From positions 1-64,000 of the forward strand of contig JAVVEE010000002.1 in NCBI GenBank assembly GCA_032251315.1: 64,000 bases of DNA. The letters are read 5' to 3'. The position numbers and the translations under genes are program-made. Source of the stretch: LH-M37 sp032251315 (GTDB lineage Bacteria > Pseudomonadota > Gammaproteobacteria > SZUA-229). Positions 56,912-64,000 of this stretch are shown here, one piece after another (positions within the stretch are counted from its first letter, which is position 1; every line of letters begins with the position of its first letter). The notes under the pieces were generated by a model. The model was not told the DNA's origin. It did no database searches and worked only from the letters and a program-made list of their open reading frames with translations.

Positions 56912-58249
56912 TTAATATTTCCAGGCCCAGCCTACTTGAATTTCTTTCTGCTCCATCTCTAATTCAATCTGTGTTTGACCGCCGTCAAAGGGGTTTGCGC
57001 CTTTAACCGATACGCTCGGCGAAATCATTGCGGCAAAGTTGAATTCCTGATTCTTACCGACGGGCATGGTCATACCGAAAGTGTAATGCTCTTCCATAAC
57101 TCCGGGGGCAAGAATATTTAAGAACGTCTGTGATTCAGGAATAGGCTGGTCGGTAGTACTGTAACCAAAGCGATAGATGTTACCGCCGGCCTCCAGCTCA
57201 TAACCCAGCTTGACGATAGTCATGTCTTCCCAGCCAAAGCCGGGACCATTGGCACCACCTAAACAACTAGGATGGATATTAGTCCCACCACCCAACGCCG
57301 GACAGCCAAAGAAGTTTTCTATTGGATTAGCAATTGAATCGACTTCAGAATAATTAATACGCTGCACATCGAAAACCAACTTGCTGGAAGCGCCAACATC
57401 ATATGCGAGCCCTACAGTAGCAGTAGAGGGTATATCTAAATTACCACCCTCAGCAAACAGACCCCTGTATTCATCAAACTCGCCCATGGAGATTCTAGAC
57501 TGATAACTTACCCCTACATGCAGGTCATTGGTGATCGCGCCCTGATAGCCTACCTTAAAGCCCGCACCCATGGACGTGGAGTGCCGGTTACCTGACATAT
57601 TGGCACCATCAGTCGAAAAACCGGCAAAACCATCTATACCCTGTGCCGCAAAACGCTGCCCTGCGACAATAAGGCTGGCACCGACGGCATGATTAGCACT
57701 GCTCTTTTTGGCGAGGCTGACATTGATGAATAGCTGCTCCAGATTAACGCCTGCGTTACCGGCATTAAATGGCATTATCGGATTTCCGAAAGTACCCGCG
57801 CCGCCCGGCGTTGCCGAAGCGGGATATTCGGTGTTCATGCCACCGTTACCATAGACAGAAATGCCGACAGCACTGTCGCTGTCCAGCTGCCAGTTATAGG
57901 CGACCTGAGGGATCAGAAAGAAGTCATTATCACTGAATACGGGCTCACCAATCGCTGCGTTTATATTCATTCTGGCATTTGGAGTTCCCGTTACTGTGTA
58001 ACTCCGATCAGAAGGGCTGAACAAGGCAACGCCGATATCCATACGCTCACCGACAAAGGCCATACCGGCCGGATTGGTGGCCGCGGCCATCGCATCCTGC
58101 GAGTAGGCTACACCGGCACCGGCCAGACCCTTCTCTTTGGTACTAAAGCCATGTGAAAAGTAACCGTTTGTTGCCTGGGCAACGGATACTGTAAATAAAC
58201 TGGATACCGCTACTGCTGAGACTAGTTTAATCTTATTTTTGACACTCAT
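56912..58249 (-). CDS. FadL/OmpP1/TodX-type outer-membrane channel
   Basis: A 445-residue outer-membrane barrel for hydrophobic molecules. The signal peptide ends SVAQA; the mature start NGYFSHGFSTKEKGLAGAGV and the NPAGMAFVGERMDIGVALF segment are characteristic of the family's N-terminal plug. The C-terminus ends in an aromatic pattern (VGWAWKY) typical of barrel proteins. E. coli FadL carries long-chain fatty acids; in sulfur oxidisers similar genes occur near sulfur genes, and a role in taking up hydrophobic sulfur is only a guess. Confidence 0.9.
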   Translation of the reverse strand: MSVKNKIKLVSAVAVSSLFTVSVAQATNGYFSHGFSTKEKGLAGAGVAYSQDAMAAATNPAGMAFVGERMDIGVALFSPSDRSYTVTGTPNARMNINAAIGEPVFSDNDFFLIPQVAYNWQLDSDSAVGISVYGNGGMNTEYPASATPGGAGTFGNPIMPFNAGNAGVNLEQLFINVSLAKKSSANHAVGASLIVAGQRFAAQGIDGFAGFSTDGANMSGNRHSTSMGAGFKVGYQGAITNDLHVGVSYQSRISMGEFDEYRGLFAEGGNLDIPSTATVGLAYDVGASSKLVFDVQRINYSEVDSIANPIENFFGCPALGGGTNIHPSCLGGANGPGFGWEDMTIVKLGYELEAGGNIYRFGYSTTDQPIPESQTFLNILAPGVMEEHYTFGMTMPVGKNQEFNFAAMISPSVSVKGANPFDGGQTQIELEMEQKEIQVGWAWKY

Positions 58250-58482
58250 CTTTCTACCCCTTTAGGAAAACAAAAAATCGTAATGCTCAAGCATTACGCA
58301 TCAATTACTCGTTGTAAACTAACAAAAATAAATTTACAGGATAAATTCATTAAGTAAGAATTTTCGACACATTTCGACAAAAATACCTAAACTGGCGCTT
58401 AATATACAACACTAGTAATTAAATTGCTAAGTATTTTCATGGTCTTTGGGAATTTTTTTTAAACTATAGAGTCACAGTTAGA

Positions 58483-59901
58483 ATGATTTATTTATTATCT
58501 TTATGCTACTCCAGATTCATCTATAGCCTGCTGCTAAGCATCGCACTTCTTATGAGTAATGGTATTGCTCGCGCAGAACTCCCCGAATTGGGCGACCCCT
58601 CTTTAAAAGCATTTAGCACCGCAGAAGAAAAAAAACTGGGACTGGTATTCTATCGGGCAATAAAAAACAACCTGTCATTTGTCAGCGACTCGCAGCTTAA
58701 TTACTACCTAAAAAACCTGGGACAAAATCTTTCCAGCCACTCTGATGCCGCCGGCAAGGATTTTAAGTTTTTTCTTATTGACTCGCCGGCTATCAACGCC
58801 TTCGCCGGGCCCGACGCCTATATCGGCATTAACAGTGGCCTGTTTCTGGCGTCTCAAAATGAGAGCCAACTGGCCAGCGTGATGGCTCACGAAATCGCGC
58901 ATATATCACAGCGGCATCTGGCGCGCGCGATTGATGAGTCCGGAAACTCCACTATCGCCACTTTTGCCACTGTGCTCGCCGCCATTCTTCTCGGCTCACA
59001 GGGCTCGGATGTAAGCCAGGCGATTCTTTACTCCGGGCTTGCCGGCGCTCAGCAGAAATCCATCAACTTTACCCGCAACAATGAATACGAGGCCGATCGA
59101 ATTGGCATCGGCATTCTCGCCGATACCGGTATCAACCCCCAGGGCATGGTGGACTTCTTCTCCACCCTGCTATCTAAGGGCGGTGCCGGCGGCATTGAAT
59201 ACCTTAGAACACACCCGCTCAACACTAACCGGGTGAGTGAAGCCAAAGATCGCTTAAAAAAGACCCAGGCCAATCTTCCTGAAGACAGCCAGGACTTCCA
59301 GTTTGCCCGGGCTCGACTTATAGCGCTTAGCAAGACCCATTCACTAGCCAGCGACGTTAACCTCGAGGCGTACGATGATGATATCAGCGTCTATCTGCAC
59401 TCTCTGGAGCTGGCCCAGGCGAACGCATTTGATAAGGCCATCAAAAAACTGGAGGTTTTAGCGACAAAAAATAACCACCCCTGGATAAAACTTGCCCTGG
59501 CAGAGACCTATCAAGCAGATGGACAAAGCAAAAAATCCCTCTCTTTACTCGCTGAGCTTGCAGAATTGTTTCCCGGTTACCTGCCAGTGACTCTAATATA
59601 TGCCCATACATTAACAGCCACTGATCAACCACAAAAAAGCATTTCACTTTTAAAGCACCAGTTACAGACTAACGATGAGACACTCCTCTATAAGGAACTG
59701 GCCCAGGCCTATTTCAAAAACGGACAAATAAGTGCTGCGCTGGAATCAACCGGCAATCAGTATGAAAAAGAGGGCTACTATGAGCTGGCACTACAGCAAT
59801 ATGATATGGCTTTACAGCAACCGTCCCTGAGCATTTCTGCACAGCAGAGGCTGCAAAGCAGGAAAGAGGCGGTGAATAAAATGGTTCATCAAAAACAATA
59901 G
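58483..59901 (+). CDS. bepA: BepA-like M48 metalloprotease with TPR domain
   Basis: A periplasmic zinc protease and chaperone for outer-membrane proteins, 472 residues. The signal peptide ends GIARA. The HEXXH motif is in VMAHEIAHISQRHLA; the third zinc ligand Glu is in NNEYEADRIGI. The C-terminal half (about 300-470) is made of TPR helices. The layout equals E. coli BepA (YfgC, 487). It is upstream of the sox operon on the same strand but separated by 310 bases with tandem repeats, so it is probably independent. Confidence 0.9.
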   Translation: MIYLLSLCYSRFIYSLLLSIALLMSNGIARAELPELGDPSLKAFSTAEEKKLGLVFYRAIKNNLSFVSDSQLNYYLKNLGQNLSSHSDAAGKDFKFFLIDSPAINAFAGPDAYIGINSGLFLASQNESQLASVMAHEIAHISQRHLARAIDESGNSTIATFATVLAAILLGSQGSDVSQAILYSGLAGAQQKSINFTRNNEYEADRIGIGILADTGINPQGMVDFFSTLLSKGGAGGIEYLRTHPLNTNRVSEAKDRLKKTQANLPEDSQDFQFARARLIALSKTHSLASDVNLEAYDDDISVYLHSLELAQANAFDKAIKKLEVLATKNNHPWIKLALAETYQADGQSKKSLSLLAELAELFPGYLPVTLIYAHTLTATDQPQKSISLLKHQLQTNDETLLYKELAQAYFKNGQISAALESTGNQYEKEGYYELALQQYDMALQQPSLSISAQQRLQSRKEAVNKMVHQKQ

Positions 59902-59997
59902 CTTTATTAGAGAACTCTTATTTACTTTATATATATAGCACCCTTATTTGCTTTATTAGAGTACCCTTACTTACTAAATTAGAGCGCGCTTATTTAC
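59902..59997 (+). repeat. Four imperfect tandem repeats of about 24 bases
   Basis: Units at 59902-59924, 59925-59950, 59951-59973 and 59974-59997 share the pattern CTTTATTAGAG-ACCCTTATTTA. They lie between bepA and the sox promoter region. They could be regulator sites for sox or a neutral repeat. Confidence 0.7.
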
Positions 59998-60066
59998 CCG
60001 TTTCAACGACTAATCTACCCTAAAATTATTCCGTATATAAAAAAGTTATTTAAAAGCGGTAAGCTA

Positions 60067-60094
60067 TTGCTATATGCATTTCACGTAGTATGCT
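60067..60094 (+). promoter_or_regulatory. Candidate sox promoter
   Basis: TTGCTA (60067-60072), a 16-base spacer and TATGCT (60089-60094), about 118 bases before soxX. A moderate match to consensus. Confidence 0.35.
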
Positions 60095-60211
60095 ATAAAT
60101 GTTTTTTAAACAGGGATAATCATTCCAACATATCTAGTTTCGACAACCAGAACTGGATTGAACAATTTTGATGGACAGGAAGTCCTAACAAACCTTAAAG
60201 AGGAATCGCAA

Positions 60212-60586
60212 ATGCAAGGTTATATGCATAAAATATCCACTACCGTTTCGGTAGCCACGTTAGCCGCCTGCCTTGGTATGGCAATGCCGCTTTCTGCTAA
60301 TGCTGCAGATGATGCAGATATTGCTAAAGGAAAGAAACTGTCATTTGACAGAAAAAAAGGTAATTGCCTGGCTTGTCATGCTATAGAAGGCGGTGATCTC
60401 CCCGGTAATATTGGGCCACCCCTGATCGCCATGAAATCAAGATTTCCAGATTACGAAAAGTTGAGGGCTCAGATTTATGATGCTCGCATAAATAATCCCA
60501 ATACGATTATGATTCCCTTTGGTGCCCATGAAGTACTTTCCGCCAAAGAACTGGAACTGGTCACTAAATTCATCTACACACTATAA
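60212..60586 (+). CDS. soxX: Sulfur oxidation c-type cytochrome SoxX
   Basis: The haem subunit of SoxAX, which joins thiosulfate to SoxY in the periplasm. The ATG at 60212 follows an AGAGGA site by about seven bases; the earlier ATG at 60158 lacks one. The protein has 124 residues with a signal peptide ending SANA. The haem site is C52-x-x-C55-H56 (CLACH), and a distal Met (M100, in NTIMIPFGAH) is the likely sixth ligand. It heads soxXYZA, 19 bases ahead of soxY. Confidence 0.95.
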   Translation: MQGYMHKISTTVSVATLAACLGMAMPLSANAADDADIAKGKKLSFDRKKGNCLACHAIEGGDLPGNIGPPLIAMKSRFPDYEKLRAQIYDARINNPNTIMIPFGAHEVLSAKELELVTKFIYTL

Positions 60587-60605
60587 AGTATCTTGAGGTA
60601 AAACA

Positions 60606-61076
60606 ATGAATCATCACCGTAGAATTCTCCTTAAAAGTACGCTGGCCGCCAGCGCAACAGGCATGGCTATCAGCGCAGGCCTGCTCACGCCTAAAGCCGT
60701 TTTGGCTGCCTGGAACGCTTCCGCCTTTGAAGCCAAATCCGTTGATGCCGCTTTAACCGGCGCTTTCGGCAGCACCAGCACAACAGAAAGTGACAAAATC
60801 AAGTTATCGGCACCTGATGTTGCAGAAAATGGTGCTTCTGTCACTGTTACTGTTAAGAGCAGCCTGCCCAAGACAGAATCGATCAGTATTCTGGTAGCGG
60901 AAAATGCACAGCCTTTAACAGCCTCATTCGACCTTAGCCCCAGAACAGAAGGTGCTATTACCACTAACATTAAGATGGGTAAATCTTCTGATGTCATCGC
61001 TGTTGTTAAAGCTAATGGCAAACTGTACACCACCAAACAACAAGTCAAAGTCACCATCGGCGGCTGCGGCGGTTAA
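60606..61076 (+). CDS. soxY: Sulfur carrier SoxY
   Basis: Carries the sulfur intermediate on a C-terminal cysteine in the periplasm. The 156-residue protein ends VTIGGCGG, the hallmark swinging-arm motif with C154. The N-terminus MNHHRRILLKSTLAAS has twin arginines and fits a Tat signal, so it is exported folded, probably with SoxZ. An AGGTAAAACA stretch precedes the ATG. Confidence 0.97.
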   Translation: MNHHRRILLKSTLAASATGMAISAGLLTPKAVLAAWNASAFEAKSVDAALTGAFGSTSTTESDKIKLSAPDVAENGASVTVTVKSSLPKTESISILVAENAQPLTASFDLSPRTEGAITTNIKMGKSSDVIAVVKANGKLYTTKQQVKVTIGGCGG

Positions 61077-61100
61077 TCAAAGATACGAGGATATAAAATA

Positions 61101-61433
61101 ATGGCTAAAACAAGTTCAACAATTCAAGTACGTTCCAGCGTTAAAAAAGGCGTTGCCACTATCAAGTGCCTGGTCAGTCATCCTATGGAAACTGGCCTGC
61201 GCAAGGATAAAAAGGGCAACCTTATTCCCGCCAAGTTCATTCAAAATCTTACTTGTGAGCATAGTGGTGATACTGTTCTGGACGCCGAGCTCAACGGTTC
61301 TGTTTCCACCAATCCATACCTGAAGTTTGCATTCAGTGGCGCCAACGATGGTGACACTATCAAAATAAGCTGGGTGGATAACACAGGTGAAAAAGATTCC
61401 GGCGAGTTTGAAATACCTACTAGACGCAGATAA
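61101..61433 (+). CDS. soxZ: Sulfur carrier partner SoxZ
   Basis: Pairs with SoxY to form the SoxYZ carrier. The 110-residue protein lacks a signal peptide, as usual; it should be carried out by the Tat system with SoxY. It has the family immunoglobulin-like pattern with VKKGVATIKCLVSHPMETG at the start and ANDGDTIKISWVDNTG near the end. It lies 24 bases after soxY and 34 before soxA. Confidence 0.96.
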   Translation: MAKTSSTIQVRSSVKKGVATIKCLVSHPMETGLRKDKKGNLIPAKFIQNLTCEHSGDTVLDAELNGSVSTNPYLKFAFSGANDGDTIKISWVDNTGEKDSGEFEIPTRRR

Positions 61434-61467
61434 TAATAATCGGCACAACCACACAAGAAGGTGAACC

Positions 61468-62316
61468 ATGAAAAAAAACTTAACTGCATTGACTGTCTTG
61501 CTGATGATCGCCACCCCCATGGTGGCGCAGGCATCACCAGAGAGCGACCTGAAAGAGTTCCGCTCGCATTTTACTAATATGTTTCCCGAAGTACCTGTAG
61601 ATGACTTCATTAACGGGGTTTATTCCGTCGATGAAGCTTCTCGCGCACAATGGGAAAACTTCGAGGAATTTCCTCCTTATGAGATCTACATCTCCAAGGG
61701 TGAAGATTTATTCAACAAGAAATTTGCGAATGGCAAAAGTTTTGCTAACTGCTTTCCTGACTACAGAAAGGGCGTTCGTCAGAACTATCCGAAATTCGAT
61801 CAGGCATCCGGCAAAGTTGTCACACTTGAGGGCGACATTAACAAGTGCCTGACCGACAACGGCGAAAAACCATACGGATGGAAAAAAGGTAAAATCGCTT
61901 ATGTTGGCGCTTACCTTGCGTACATGTCCAGAGGTAATAAGCTGGACGTGAAAATACCCAATGATGCAGCCGCAATGGCCGCTTACAATCGTGGTAAAAA
62001 ACATTTCTATGCTAAACGTGGTCAATTGAACATGTCATGTGCAGATTGCCATTATTATAATGCCGGCAAAAGAATCCGTGCGGACATTCTCAGCCCTGCG
62101 CTGGGACATCCAACCGGCTTCCCTGTTTATCGTAATAAATGGGCAGCCTCTGGTGGCGACGGCATGGGCACCCTGCACCGTCGTTACGGCGGCTGTAACA
62201 AACAGGTACGCGCCAAGCCATTTCCGGCACAAAGTGATGAATACAAGGCCCTGGAATATTTCCATACTTACATGAGTAATGGTCTTGAGGTCAATGGACC
62301 CAGCTTACGCAAATAA
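61468..62316 (+). CDS. soxA: Sulfur oxidation cytochrome SoxA (single haem)
   Basis: The catalytic subunit of SoxAX. The 282-residue protein has a signal peptide ending VAQA. The haem site is C191-x-x-C194-H195 in MSCADCHYYN; the active-site cysteine, expected as a persulfide ligand, is C243 in GGCNKQVRAKPF. The N-terminal haem of two-haem SoxA proteins is missing: only C95 and C127 remain there, likely as a disulfide. It ends the operon, with a perfect terminator 17 bases later. Confidence 0.96.
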   Translation: MKKNLTALTVLLMIATPMVAQASPESDLKEFRSHFTNMFPEVPVDDFINGVYSVDEASRAQWENFEEFPPYEIYISKGEDLFNKKFANGKSFANCFPDYRKGVRQNYPKFDQASGKVVTLEGDINKCLTDNGEKPYGWKKGKIAYVGAYLAYMSRGNKLDVKIPNDAAAMAAYNRGKKHFYAKRGQLNMSCADCHYYNAGKRIRADILSPALGHPTGFPVYRNKWAASGGDGMGTLHRRYGGCNKQVRAKPFPAQSDEYKALEYFHTYMSNGLEVNGPSLRK

Positions 62317-62332
62317 GCAACAATCCATAGAC

Positions 62333-62368
62333 GAAAAAAAAGCCCGGTTTTTAAACCGGGCTTTTTTT
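62333..62368 (+). terminator. Terminator of the sox operon
   Basis: AGCCCGGTTT and AAACCGGGCT form a perfect 10-base stem followed by seven T; the mirror run of A also allows action on the other strand (facing the tRNA). Confidence 0.92.
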
Positions 62369-62409
62369 GGTTTTTTTATTCCAGAGGAAATAGGGAATAA
62401 AGATAAAGA

Positions 62410-62485
62410 TGGTGGGCCGTCCGCGATTCGAACGCGGGACCATCGGATTAAAAGTCCGGTGCTCTACCAGCTGAGCTAACGGCCC
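62410..62485 (-). tRNA. tRNA-Lys (anticodon TTT)
   Basis: A 76-base cloverleaf with the CCA end encoded. The acceptor stem is GGGCCGT/ACGGCCC, the D arm AGCTCAGCTGGTAGAGC, the anticodon loop CTTTTAA, and the T arm GTTCGAATC. The position beside queC-queE is typical of gammaproteobacteria. Confidence 0.97.
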
Positions 62486-62552
62486 GAGGCGCGAATATTA
62501 CATGGACTACGCAAGAAAGACAAACTCTTAAACAGAAAAGCTTAAAAAATAA

Positions 62553-63224
62553 CTACTGGTAGCGGGTAACATCTGCAAGACCCGCCTCTTCAAAGCCTTT
62601 CTTCCGATAACGGCAGGAGTCACAAACGCCGCAGGCTCTGCCCTCCGGATCTGCCTGGTAACAGGAAACCGTGCGACTGTAATCAACACCATGCTCGATA
62701 CCGGTGCGAATAATTTCCGCCTTGCTCATAGCCATTAACGGCGTATGAATGCGCAATTTATGCCCTTCAGTCGCGGCTCTGGTGGCCAGGTTAGCCATCG
62801 TCTCAAAAGCCTCGACATAGGCCGGTCGGCAGTCAGGGTAGCCGGAGTAATCCACCGCATTTACGCCGATAAAGATATCCGATGATTGATTAACCTCGGC
62901 GATAGCCAGTGCATGCGCCAGAAATACCGTATTTCGTGCTGGCACATAGGTAACCGGAATTCCAGCCTCTAGTTGATGCGGCACATCGATCGTCGCATCA
63001 GTGAGCGCTGAGCCACCGAGCACGGCATCGTCCAGCCTGATAATCTGGTGGCGAACGCCATAATGACGGGCAATGGCTTTAGCGGCTTCCAGTTCAGAAA
63101 CATGTCTCTGGCGATAATCAAAGCTGATGGTTATACACTCATAGTGCTTGTTAGCGATGGCCAGCACAGTGACCGAATCCAGCCCGCCTGACAGTAAAAT
63201 AATGGCCCTTGGTTTATCCGTCAC
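62553..63224 (-). CDS. queC: 7-cyano-7-deazaguanine synthase
   Basis: Makes preQ0, the queuosine precursor, from 7-carboxy-7-deazaguanine using ATP and ammonia. The 223-residue protein has the PP-loop [10 protein letters not shown] at the N-terminus and the zinc site [17 protein letters not shown] near the C-terminus. It is 28 bases downstream of queE on the same strand, so the two steps are co-encoded. Confidence 0.97.
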   Translation of the reverse strand: MTDKPRAIILLSGGLDSVTVLAIANKHYECITISFDYRQRHVSELEAAKAIARHYGVRHQIIRLDDAVLGGSALTDATIDVPHQLEAGIPVTYVPARNTVFLAHALAIAEVNQSSDIFIGVNAVDYSGYPDCRPAYVEAFETMANLATRAATEGHKLRIHTPLMAMSKAEIIRTGIEHGVDYSRTVSCYQADPEGRACGVCDSCRYRKKGFEEAGLADVTRYQ

Positions 63225-63252
63225 AGCTTCACCTCTTTATGCATAATCTGTT

Positions 63253-63915
63253 TCATCGCCCCGGAACATCACCCCAGAGGTATTTGTGCAGCTGAATCTG
63301 CATTCTTACCGGCAGGTTATCGCGTAGGATCCAGTCCGCCAGCAGGCCCGTTTCCAATGCCTGAAAACTGGCCGAGAATAAAACTTCGCAGCGCTCTGCC
63401 AGCTCGTATTTCTGCATCATGGCACACGACCAGTCATAATCATGCTGATCACAGATGACAAATTTCACCTGATCGCTGGCCTTAAGATATTCGATATTCT
63501 CGTAACGGTTCTTTTCCACTTCGCCCGATGCGGGTGTTTTCAAATCCATCACTGTCACTATTCTTGAATCCACCTCGGCTATGCTAATAGCGCCGCTGGT
63601 TTCCAATGAAACCTCATAACCTGCATCACACAGTTTGCTCAGCAGCTCATGGCACTGTTTTTGTGCCAGTGGCTCGCCACCGGTCACGGTGACATATTTG
63701 GGCTTATACCCCGCTACAGTTTCGACGATTTCATCCAGCCCCATCCAGTTGCCGCCAGTAAAGGCATAGGCGGTATCACAGTAGTGACAGCGTAAAGGAC
63801 AACCGCTCAGGCGCACGAATACCGTTGGCAGACCGACGGTACGCGTTTCACCCTGCAGGGAATAGAATATCTCGAATATTCGGAGTTGATCCGGGTGACC
63901 GGCCACTGGAATCAA
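63253..63915 (-). CDS. queE: 7-carboxy-7-deazaguanine synthase
   Basis: A radical SAM enzyme, 220 residues, of the queuosine pathway. Cluster cysteines lie in LSGCPLRCHYCDTAYAF. The start is probably the TTG at 63915, overlapping the cpoB stop (TTGA); a GTG three codons later (63906) is an alternative with better spacing from AAGG. The reaction uses 6-carboxytetrahydropterin. The order cpoB-queE-queC is common. Confidence 0.93.
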   Translation of the reverse strand: MIPVAGHPDQLRIFEIFYSLQGETRTVGLPTVFVRLSGCPLRCHYCDTAYAFTGGNWMGLDEIVETVAGYKPKYVTVTGGEPLAQKQCHELLSKLCDAGYEVSLETSGAISIAEVDSRIVTVMDLKTPASGEVEKNRYENIEYLKASDQVKFVICDQHDYDWSCAMMQKYELAERCEVLFSASFQALETGLLADWILRDNLPVRMQIQLHKYLWGDVPGR

Positions 63916-64000
63916 TGGCCTTCGCGCTGAATTCTCTCCAGCCGCTCGTTCGCCTTCTTGGCCAGATTGGTATCAGGATACAATGAAATAATCTGCTGCA
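63912..64000 (-). CDS. cpoB: Cell division coordinator CpoB, C-terminal end
   Basis: The window edge cuts this gene; 28 codons and the stop (63912-63914) are visible. The peptide QQIISLYPDTNLAKKANERL and the following residues match the end of the last TPR repeat of CpoB (YbgF), a Tol-Pal partner in the periplasm. Its position before queE supports the call. Confidence 0.7.
   Translation of the reverse strand, partial: QQIISLYPDTNLAKKANERLERIQREGH

Overview
The window reads as chromosome of a sulfur-oxidising (thiotrophic) gammaproteobacterium. It carries the APS reductase operon aprM-aprB-aprA of the reverse sulfate-reduction pathway, a soxXYZA cluster, a secreted DsrE-like protein and a cysteine-free DsrC-like fusion protein. 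Several housekeeping blocks have gammaproteobacterial order: lptFG back to back with pepA-holC-valS, xerD-dsbC, parC-parE, efp-epmA-epmB, and cpoB-queE-queC beside tRNA-Lys. I see no phage, plasmid, intact insertion sequence or CRISPR array. Genes are dense on both strands, and most of the unexplained sequence lies in repeat-bearing gaps.

Layout. 1-5.2 kb: end of a minus-strand cluster (unknown partial gene, SlyD-like FKBP, small unknown protein), then aprMBA and a 0.7 kb gap with a hairpin and a dispersed repeat. 5.2-15.3 kb: MFS permease, aroC, a PCuAC copper chaperone with psd, a TPR membrane protein, a DsrE-like protein with YehS, a Gln-rich secreted protein, lrgAB-like genes, pirin and a glutathionyl-hydroquinone reductase. 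15.4-22 kb: EF-P and its two modifying enzymes, then a broken gene (in-frame stop plus frameshift) in front of an intact FimX-like protein with degenerate GGDEF and EAL motifs. 22.3-31 kb: topoisomerase IV, dsbC, xerD, a histone H1-like protein, a TraF-like outer-membrane protein and an RDD protein. 31-39.8 kb: lptGF, pepA-holC-valS and unknown genes.

40-43 kb holds the most unusual locus: a minus-strand operon of an HPP-family membrane protein, a CBS-pair protein and a DsrC-like protein. The last has an extra N-terminal domain and has lost both redox cysteines. A LysR regulator is divergent from the operon, and a 27-bp dyad abuts its start codon. 43-51 kb: membrane proteins of unknown function, a chemoreceptor, prfC, a family 4 uracil-DNA glycosylase overlapping rimI, and leuA preceded by a short ORF ending in a Leu-rich run (a candidate attenuation leader). 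51-55.4 kb: pssA and ilvI-ilvH-ilvC. 55.7-62.3 kb: an exported unknown protein, a FadL-like porin, a BepA-like protease, imperfect tandem repeats, and soxXYZA. 62.4-64 kb: tRNA-Lys, queC, queE and the 3' end of cpoB.

The genes suggest oxidation of thiosulfate by an incomplete Sox system (soxB and soxCD are not in this window), with sulfite oxidised through APS by AprBA anchored to AprM. Two repeat families recur in the gaps: a CGCAGAGGCGC-type inverted pair (three copies plus a variant) and a 66-bp element near 5 kb and 46 kb. All functions come from reading the sequence and knowledge of the families; no searches were run.
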